DNA of 64,000 nucleotides, taken from Arthrobacter methylotrophus. GTDB taxonomy: Bacteria > Actinomycetota > Actinomycetes > Actinomycetales > Micrococcaceae. The notes under the pieces were generated by a model, which was not told where the DNA came from, searched no databases, and saw nothing but the letters and a program-made list of their open reading frames with translations. The stretch is taken from assembly GCF_039539965.1 (NCBI RefSeq), contig NZ_BAABED010000001.1, positions 558,001 through 622,000 of the forward strand, read 5' to 3'. Both the position numbers and the translations under genes were made by a program. This document shows, one piece after another, positions 58,874 through 64,000 of the stretch; position 1 is the stretch's first letter, and each line of letters opens with the position of its first letter.

Positions 58874-61123
58874 CTACCGCCGGGCAACTGCACGTTGGCG
58901 GGACCGGGAGGCAAGAAGCCATGACTGTATGTCCAGCAGCGGCGTGCCGTCTTCGGCCTGGTGGAACCTGGTCCAGTGACCTTGGTTGTCCAGATGCCAG
59001 CTGGCCGTGCCCGGGTCCATGTAACGGCGCAGCAAGTCCACGACATCGGCGGTGTCTTCGCGGCTGGCGAGCTGCACCAGTGCTTCGACCCGCCGGTCGA
59101 GGTTGCGGTGCATCATGTCCGCGGAGCCGATGTACACCACGGGATCGTTGGCGTTGGCGAAGGCAAACACGCGCGAGTGCTCCAGGAAACGGCCCAGAAT
59201 CGAGCGGACTGTGATGTTTTCGCTCAGTCCGGGTACTCCGGGACGCAGCGAGCAGATGCCACGCACTATGACATCCACCTTGACGCCCGCCTGCGACGCC
59301 CGGTAGAGGGCGTCGATGATGGCCTCGTCCACCATGGAGTTCACCTTGATTTGAACCCTGGCGGCGATTCCCGCGCGAGCGTTGCGGATCTCGGTCTCGA
59401 TCCTGTCGATCAACCCGGAACGCACCGAGCGCGGCGCCACGAGAAGCCGCTTGAAGGTGGACTTGGGCGCATATCCCGAGAGCTGGTTGAAGAGCTTGGA
59501 CAGGTCCTCGCCCACCTGCTCATTGGAGGTCAGCAGTCCCAGGTCCTCGTAGTAGCGAGCCGTCCGCGGATGGTAGTTGCCCGTGCCGATATGGCAATAC
59601 CGCCGGAGGCCATCCACTTCCTGGCGCACAACCAGGGACAACTTGCAATGCGTCTTGAGTCCCACGATGCCGTACACCACATGGACGCCGGCCTGTTCCA
59701 GCTTGCGGGCCCAGGAGATGTTGGCCTGCTCGTCGAAACGCGCCTTGATTTCAACGAGGGCCAAGACTTGCTTGCCGGCCTCCGCGGCGTCGATCAGGGC
59801 GTCGACGATAGGGGAGTCACCGGACGTGCGGTACAGGGTCTGCTTGATGGCCTGGACCTTGGGGTCGGCGGCGGCTTGCTCCAGGAAGGCCTGGACCGAC
59901 GTCGAGAACGAGTCGTACGGGTGGTGCAGCAGGATGTCGCGGCGACGCATCGCCGCGAAGACGTTCGCGGCTTTGGACGTCTCGGATTCGTTCAAATACC
60001 GCGAGGTGTGCGGCACGTGCTTCGGGTAGTGCAGGTCAGCCCGGTCGATTCCGCTGATGACAGACAAGCCACGAAGGTCCAGCGGTGCGGGAACGGAGTA
60101 GACCTCGGATTCCTCGACCCCGAGTTCGCGGACCAGGAGGGCGCGGATGTTCGGGTTGATGTCGGTCGTGACCTCGAGCCTGACGGGCGGGCCGAAGCGC
60201 CGGCGCAGGAGTTCCTTTTCAAGCGCTTGCAGGAGGTTCTCGGCGTCGTCCTCTTCAACCTCCACGTCCTCGTTGCGGGTCACGCGGAAGCTGTGGTGCT
60301 CCATGACTTCCATGCCGGGGAACAGCTTGTCCAGGTGCACCGCGATGACCTCTTCGAGCGCGATGAAGCGCGCCACCCGGCCCGGGACGGCGCCGGCACG
60401 CGGGCCGTCGATTGAGATGAGCCGGGGGAGTTGGTCTGGAACCTTGAGCCGCGCGAACAGTTCCTTGTCGCTCACGGGGTTACGGACAATCACGGCCAAG
60501 TTCAGGGATAGGCCGGAGATATACGGGAACGGGTGGGCGGGATCGACGGCGAGGGGGGTGAGGATCGGGAAGACCTTCTCGCCGAACATGACGCTCAAGC
60601 GGTTCTGGGCCTCGTCGTCGAGCTCGTCCCAGCGCATGAGGTGGATGTGCTCATAGGCCAAGGCGGGCCGGATCTGCTCGGCAAAAACGCGGGCGTGGCG
60701 TTCCTGCAGCTTGCGGGCGGCATCGCCGATCTGTTCAAGGACCTCTATGGGACTCAGCCCGGCAGGAGAGGGCACTGCGAGTCCGGTGGCGATGCGGCGC
60801 TTCAAACCGGCAACGCGCACCATGAAGAATTCATCCAGGTTCGAGGCAAAGATGGAGAGGAAGTTGACCCTCTCCAGCAGGAAAAGATCCGGATCTTCTG
60901 CGAGCTCAAGAACGCGGGAGTTGAAGGCAAGCCAGCTCAGTTCGCGGTCCAGGAAACGGTCCGGCGAGATGTCGCCTTCCGGCTCAAGGGACGGAGCAAA
61001 TTCAGGGATGTCGATGCGGTCCTGAGTCGCCCGGGCCGCCGGGACTTCGGAGGAGCCGAAGCGGGGAGGCAAGGTTGCGCCCTTGACCTCGGTTTTGGTG
61101 GTTCCGACCGGGTCCGGATTCAT
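58874..61123 (-). CDS. ppk: Polyphosphate kinase 1
   Basis: 749-aa enzyme making long-chain polyphosphate from ATP. N-terminal domain [20 protein letters not shown], and core motifs [15 protein letters not shown] (autophosphorylated His) and [20 protein letters not shown], with the second PLD-like site [17 protein letters not shown] hydrophilic tail of about 45 residues precedes the family start. The mutT1-like gene follows after 10 nt. Confidence 0.95.
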   Translation of the reverse strand: MNPDPVGTTKTEVKGATLPPRFGSSEVPAARATQDRIDIPEFAPSLEPEGDISPDRFLDRELSWLAFNSRVLELAEDPDLFLLERVNFLSIFASNLDEFFMVRVAGLKRRIATGLAVPSPAGLSPIEVLEQIGDAARKLQERHARVFAEQIRPALAYEHIHLMRWDELDDEAQNRLSVMFGEKVFPILTPLAVDPAHPFPYISGLSLNLAVIVRNPVSDKELFARLKVPDQLPRLISIDGPRAGAVPGRVARFIALEEVIAVHLDKLFPGMEVMEHHSFRVTRNEDVEVEEDDAENLLQALEKELLRRRFGPPVRLEVTTDINPNIRALLVRELGVEESEVYSVPAPLDLRGLSVISGIDRADLHYPKHVPHTSRYLNESETSKAANVFAAMRRRDILLHHPYDSFSTSVQAFLEQAAADPKVQAIKQTLYRTSGDSPIVDALIDAAEAGKQVLALVEIKARFDEQANISWARKLEQAGVHVVYGIVGLKTHCKLSLVVRQEVDGLRRYCHIGTGNYHPRTARYYEDLGLLTSNEQVGEDLSKLFNQLSGYAPKSTFKRLLVAPRSVRSGLIDRIETEIRNARAGIAARVQIKVNSMVDEAIIDALYRASQAGVKVDVIVRGICSLRPGVPGLSENITVRSILGRFLEHSRVFAFANANDPVVYIGSADMMHRNLDRRVEALVQLASREDTADVVDLLRRYMDPGTASWHLDNQGHWTRFHQAEDGTPLLDIQSWLLASRSRQRAVARR

Positions 61124-61225
61124 CGGGCTCTCCTTTGTTCAGAGCGGGTTTGCTTCAACCCTACTAGGATTCCACGTGCCGGAATCCAAGATGTCCTAGC
61201 CTTTCAGATGTGCCTTGGTTCCGGT

Positions 61226-62197
61226 CTATTTCCGGGTCAACGGCGCATACATGACATCAACGTCCCAACGCACGAATCCGAGCTTTTGGTAAAGGGCGAC
61301 CGCGGCGGTGTTGTCAGCGTCCACGTACAACATCACGGAATGCAGTTCGTGGCCCTGGAGGTATCTGATCCCGGCGACAGTGAGCGCCTTGCCGAGGCCT
61401 AATCCTTGGGCCTCGGGGGTCACGCCTACCACGTAGACCTCTCCGATCGCCGGATGCGGCCCTTGCCGCGGGTGAACCTTGGTCCAGTGGAAGCCGAGCA
61501 GTTCCCCCTCCTGGTTCACGGCGAGCAGGAAGCCTGCGGGATCAAACCAGTCCTCGGCCATGCGGGCCTCCAGATCGGCCCGGGTCAGGGACCCCTGTTC
61601 GGGGTGATGCGCAAAGGCGGCCCTGTTGGCAGCCAGCCAGGCGGACTCGTCCTGTCCCGGCACGAACGCGCGCAGCGAGACTCCCTCAGGCAGGCCGACG
61701 TCGGGCAGTTCCGCGCTGGAGGACATGAGCCGCATCTTCCACAGTTCACGCACCGGGCCGTAGCCGTAGCGGGCGGCGAGGTCCGTCGCGGCCTCGTGGT
61801 TCCCATGGGACCAGGCGTTCAGCCCTGCGAGTCCGCGGCCGTCCCGGAGGGAGTCCAACAGCCGGCCCGCGGCACCTTGGTTGCGGTAGCTAGGGTGGAC
61901 CGCCATTTCCAGGACGCCGGTCCCGTCGTCCGCTTCGACCACGACGGCGATTCCCGCCAGATCCTGGCCGCTTGCGGGATCGGACTGCTCGTCGGGGGCA
62001 TACAGGGCCAGGGTAAGCACTGAGTGGTCGCCGGCATCGGCCCCGCGCAGCATGACCAGGGTCTGTTCGGACAGTGGGGGGTTGCCGTCAGACTCCTCGG
62101 CGGCTGCAGCGAGTGACTTGATGTCTCTCAACAACTCACCATCCGAGGCGCCTTTGACGACGAGGACAGGCCAATTCTCCGGGTGCGCAGGACTCAT
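61226..62197 (-). CDS. mshD: Mycothiol synthase
   Basis: 323-aa acetyl-CoA-dependent enzyme for the final step of mycothiol synthesis. It has two tandem GNAT modules: the N-terminal one with EMAVHPSYRNQGAAGRLLDS and the C-terminal one with GEVYVVGVTPEAQGLGLGKA, the active acetyltransferase. Presence of MshD identifies an actinobacterium. It is adjacent to glnR as in Mycobacterium tuberculosis; a terminator separates the two genes. Confidence 0.94.
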   Translation of the reverse strand: MSPAHPENWPVLVVKGASDGELLRDIKSLAAAAEESDGNPPLSEQTLVMLRGADAGDHSVLTLALYAPDEQSDPASGQDLAGIAVVVEADDGTGVLEMAVHPSYRNQGAAGRLLDSLRDGRGLAGLNAWSHGNHEAATDLAARYGYGPVRELWKMRLMSSSAELPDVGLPEGVSLRAFVPGQDESAWLAANRAAFAHHPEQGSLTRADLEARMAEDWFDPAGFLLAVNQEGELLGFHWTKVHPRQGPHPAIGEVYVVGVTPEAQGLGLGKALTVAGIRYLQGHELHSVMLYVDADNTAAVALYQKLGFVRWDVDVMYAPLTRK

Positions 62198-62379
62198 GCT
62201 GCAAGGTTATACTTCTGCAGCCGGTTTGGCGGGATGGATTTTGCAGGCACTCCCGTGGCCGTGTAAGGTCTATAACTCGTCCGGCTTTGCGAAGCGGGAT
62301 GCAAGGGGGATCCACCAGTGGGGTGGCCGCGATACGTTCGACCCGTATGTCCTCCACTCAAGCCGAAAACGGCAAAGAG

Positions 62380-62408
62380 AAGGCCCGGACTCGGCGAGTC
62401 CGGGCCTT
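62380..62408 (-). terminator. Terminator of glnR
   Basis: Perfect 14-bp stem AAGGCCCGGACTCG / CGAGTCCGGGCCTT with a one-base centre, 26 nt after the glnR stop and followed on the minus strand by CTCTTTGCCGTTTTCGG. Confidence 0.75.
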
Positions 62409-62434
62409 CCTGTCTCTCTTGGGGTTTCAAGGAC

Positions 62435-63133
62435 CTAGGCCTCCGAGAGTTCGTCTTCCGGCAAACGGACCAAGGTCAGCCGGTAGCCGACGTTGCGGAC
62501 CGTGCTGATCAGGTTTTCGTGGTCCACGCCCAGCTTGGCGCGTAGGCGACGGACGTGGACGTCCACGGTACGCGTGCCGCCGTAGTAGTCGTAGCCCCAC
62601 ACCTCGGTGAGGAGCTGCTGGCGGGTGAAGACCCTGCCCGGATGCTGGGCCAGGTACTTCAAGAGCTCGAACTCCTTGAAGGTCAGGTTGAGCGGCTGCC
62701 CGTTCACGCGGGCCGTGTAGCTGGCCTCATCGATGATGACCCCGGCCGCGCGGATTTCGGTGTTGGGTTCCTCTTCGCCGGGGACCGCGCGGGCCATGGC
62801 CAGGCGAATACGGGCTTCGACCTCAGCCGGCCCCGCCGAATCGAGGACGATGTCGTCAACGGACCACGCAGAAGAAACGGCAGCCATGCCGCCTTCAGTG
62901 AGGATGAGCATCAAGGGCGCGCTCAACCCCGTGGCCTTGAGCAGCTGGGTCAGCGAACGTGCCCCGACCAGGTCCTTGCGGGCATCGAGGAATACGACGT
63001 CGGTGGGATCGGTTTCCAGCAAGGCCGTCGGCTCTGCCGGAAGGATGTGGACCCGATGGTTCAAGAGCTCCAAGGCAGGCAGGATGTCTACCGACGAGCC
63101 GGTGCTGTTCGTCAGGAGCAGGATGTGCGACAT
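62435..63133 (-). CDS. glnR: GlnR-type OmpR-family orphan response regulator
   Basis: 232-aa regulator with a degenerate receiver-like domain ([14 protein letters not shown] onward, [16 protein letters not shown] with an Asp in the phospho-acceptor region but no full acidic pocket) and a winged helix ([36 protein letters not shown]). This matches actinobacterial GlnR, the master regulator of nitrogen assimilation. ATG 63133 is fixed by GGAGGAAC immediately upstream. It has no sensor kinase partner nearby, as expected for GlnR. Confidence 0.9.
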   Translation of the reverse strand: MSHILLLTNSTGSSVDILPALELLNHRVHILPAEPTALLETDPTDVVFLDARKDLVGARSLTQLLKATGLSAPLMLILTEGGMAAVSSAWSVDDIVLDSAGPAEVEARIRLAMARAVPGEEEPNTEIRAAGVIIDEASYTARVNGQPLNLTFKEFELLKYLAQHPGRVFTRQQLLTEVWGYDYYGGTRTVDVHVRRLRAKLGVDHENLISTVRNVGYRLTLVRLPEDELSEA

Positions 63134-63261
63134 AGTTCCTCCAATGGGCGGTCCGCGCATCATCGGGCGTCTGAACCGGGTTTCCACCGGCCGGCAGCTG
63201 CTTATGGGGCGTGGTCCCGTTGTAACGGAAGCGTTGCAACAAGAAGCGCTGTTGACAAACG

Positions 63262-63290
63262 AGTATACCCAAAGGCCCCTGCAACGTCAG
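63262..63290 (-). promoter_or_regulatory. Predicted sigma-70-type promoter of glnR
   Basis: Minus strand: -35 CTGACG, 17-nt spacer, -10 TATACT (reads AGTATA on plus). It would start transcription about 120 nt before the glnR start codon. Confidence 0.45.
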
Positions 63291-63386
63291 GGATTCGTGT
63301 CACCTTCAGCTCCTGTTTGCGACATATTTGTCTCGAATAAGGCAGGATTGGCAGGAGGTTAGAGGCATAGTGAGGTCAGGGGCGCA

Positions 63387-64000
63387 GTGAAGTCTTGGAG
63401 CATCGGGGTGGTCGGCCTCGTGGCGCTCGCGGTTTTCGTGGCCAGCTCTTACGGCCCCACGGGATGGTTGGTTGCCGTCGGGATCCTGGCGTCGGCCGTC
63501 GTCGGCGTCGGCTGGCCCCATTTTCTGGCGGTCCCCGCGAAGAAGACGCTCGCCACGGTGATCGGGCTCAGCGGTGCAGGTTCGGCGTTGGCTGCGGGCC
63601 TCATCCCGGCCCCCGGATTCCTCGACACAACTCCCGCCTTCATCGGAGCAGGCGTGATCGCCGTGTTCGTCGTGCAATTGATTCGCGGAACCGGTCAAGC
63701 CCAGCGGCTCGAATCCACCCTCGGCAGCTGTGCGGGCGTCTTGCTGAGTTGCCTCGGCGCAGGGTGGATCGCTGGTGCGAGGTTCAACGGCATCAAGGAA
63801 ATGGTGTTGGTTGCCGCGCTGAGTGCAGCAGCCGCCCTTCTCGCAGGCCTGTTGCGCTGGCCGGACCGGGTCGTGGCGCCTTTGGGCATCCTGGCCGCCG
63901 GCTTGATAGCGCCATTGGCAGGCTTGGTGTTCTCGGATATTTCGATCATTCCAGCGATCGTCGTGGGCGTCGTCGTCGGCTCGGTCTTGGTGAGCTTCCG
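63387..64000 (+). CDS. Polytopic membrane protein, 3' end outside window
   Basis: Open frame of 204 codons running off the right edge without a stop. GTG 63387 (MKSWSIGVVGLVALAVFVAS) is the likely start, with CAGGGGCG a few bases upstream. The translation is one hydrophobic helix after another (for example GWLVAVGILASAVVGVGW and GVIAVFVVQLIRG), indicating at least six membrane segments. No family recognised from the visible part. It is divergent from glnR. Confidence 0.7.
   Translation, partial: MKSWSIGVVGLVALAVFVASSYGPTGWLVAVGILASAVVGVGWPHFLAVPAKKTLATVIGLSGAGSALAAGLIPAPGFLDTTPAFIGAGVIAVFVVQLIRGTGQAQRLESTLGSCAGVLLSCLGAGWIAGARFNGIKEMVLVAALSAAAALLAGLLRWPDRVVAPLGILAAGLIAPLAGLVFSDISIIPAIVVGVVVGSVLVSF

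Noticed and set aside
58961..60415. 484-codon plus-strand open frame opposite ppk
   Set aside because: Shadow of ppk; no ribosome site and no recognisable motif.

Overview
This 64 kb window looks like chromosomal DNA of a high-GC actinobacterium, most probably Micrococcaceae (Arthrobacter in the broad sense). The evidence is a mycothiol synthase gene (mshD) next to a GlnR-type orphan regulator, a MutT1-type Nudix/phosphatase next to ppk, paired hotdog dehydratase genes upstream of murB, frequent GTG/TTG starts and strongly G/C-ending codons. Species cannot be fixed from the sequence alone. Both ends are cut: an aldehyde dehydrogenase enters at the left edge and a membrane protein gene leaves at the right edge. 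Most of the window is ordinary core and soft-accessory metabolism in short operons. There is no prophage, CRISPR array, plasmid replicon or secondary-metabolite cluster.

Layout. 0-3 kb: acetaldehyde/ethanol oxidation (aldehyde dehydrogenase, AdhP, DUF779). 3-9 kb: APC permease, DUF2461 protein, a translationally coupled fur-katA pair and an MFS exporter. 9-13.5 kb: htpX, then a ruined efeUOB ferrous-iron/DyP-peroxidase locus, with an IS110-family element inside efeB, several frameshifts and a deletion that fuses efeU to efeO. 13.7-20.6 kb: YajQ, small proteins, tRNA-Tyr, a thioesterase, thioredoxin, an acyl-CoA synthetase, a DUF559-like protein between two palindromes, and an AlkA-like glycosylase. 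20.6-29.7 kb: VOC proteins, an ArsB/SLC13-type permease, cbs-metB, an acyl-CoA dehydrogenase, a short KdpD/KdpE pair without kdpFABC, and a MOSC protein. 30-36 kb: a DEAD-box helicase, tRNA-Thr and tRNA-Met, VanZ, a VOC pseudogene and a LysM surface protein. 36-47 kb: an NAD(P)-binding protein, a CPA1 antiporter, a divergent ROK regulator/alpha-glucosidase pair, an aldo/keto reductase, and a sulfonate-type ABC transporter with a TauD-like dioxygenase. 47-64 kb: a CoA-ester lyase, an FAD monooxygenase, hadAB-MFS-murB, an AlkZ-like winged-helix protein, asd, thyA-folA, mutT1-ppk, mshD and glnR.

The most unusual content is non-coding. Three families of intergenic palindromes recur: a ~66-bp element in five copies whose arms show compensatory changes, a ~63-bp element in two copies flanking the DUF559-like gene (one copy supplies that gene's last codons and stop), and a cluster of related ~20-bp units at 47.8-48.0 kb. 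A separate ~98-bp hairpin lies at 34.4 kb. They resemble REP/BIME or MITE-like sequences and mostly sit at gene ends. The second notable story is step-by-step decay of efeUOB close to an apparently intact fur-katA operon.

Functional links: fur-katA suggests metal- or peroxide-responsive catalase control; cbs-metB is a transsulfuration pair; ssuABC plus a TauD-like enzyme is a sulfur-scavenging unit; ROK plus GH13 is a self-contained alpha-glucoside module; thyA-folA provides thymidylate synthesis and folate recycling.
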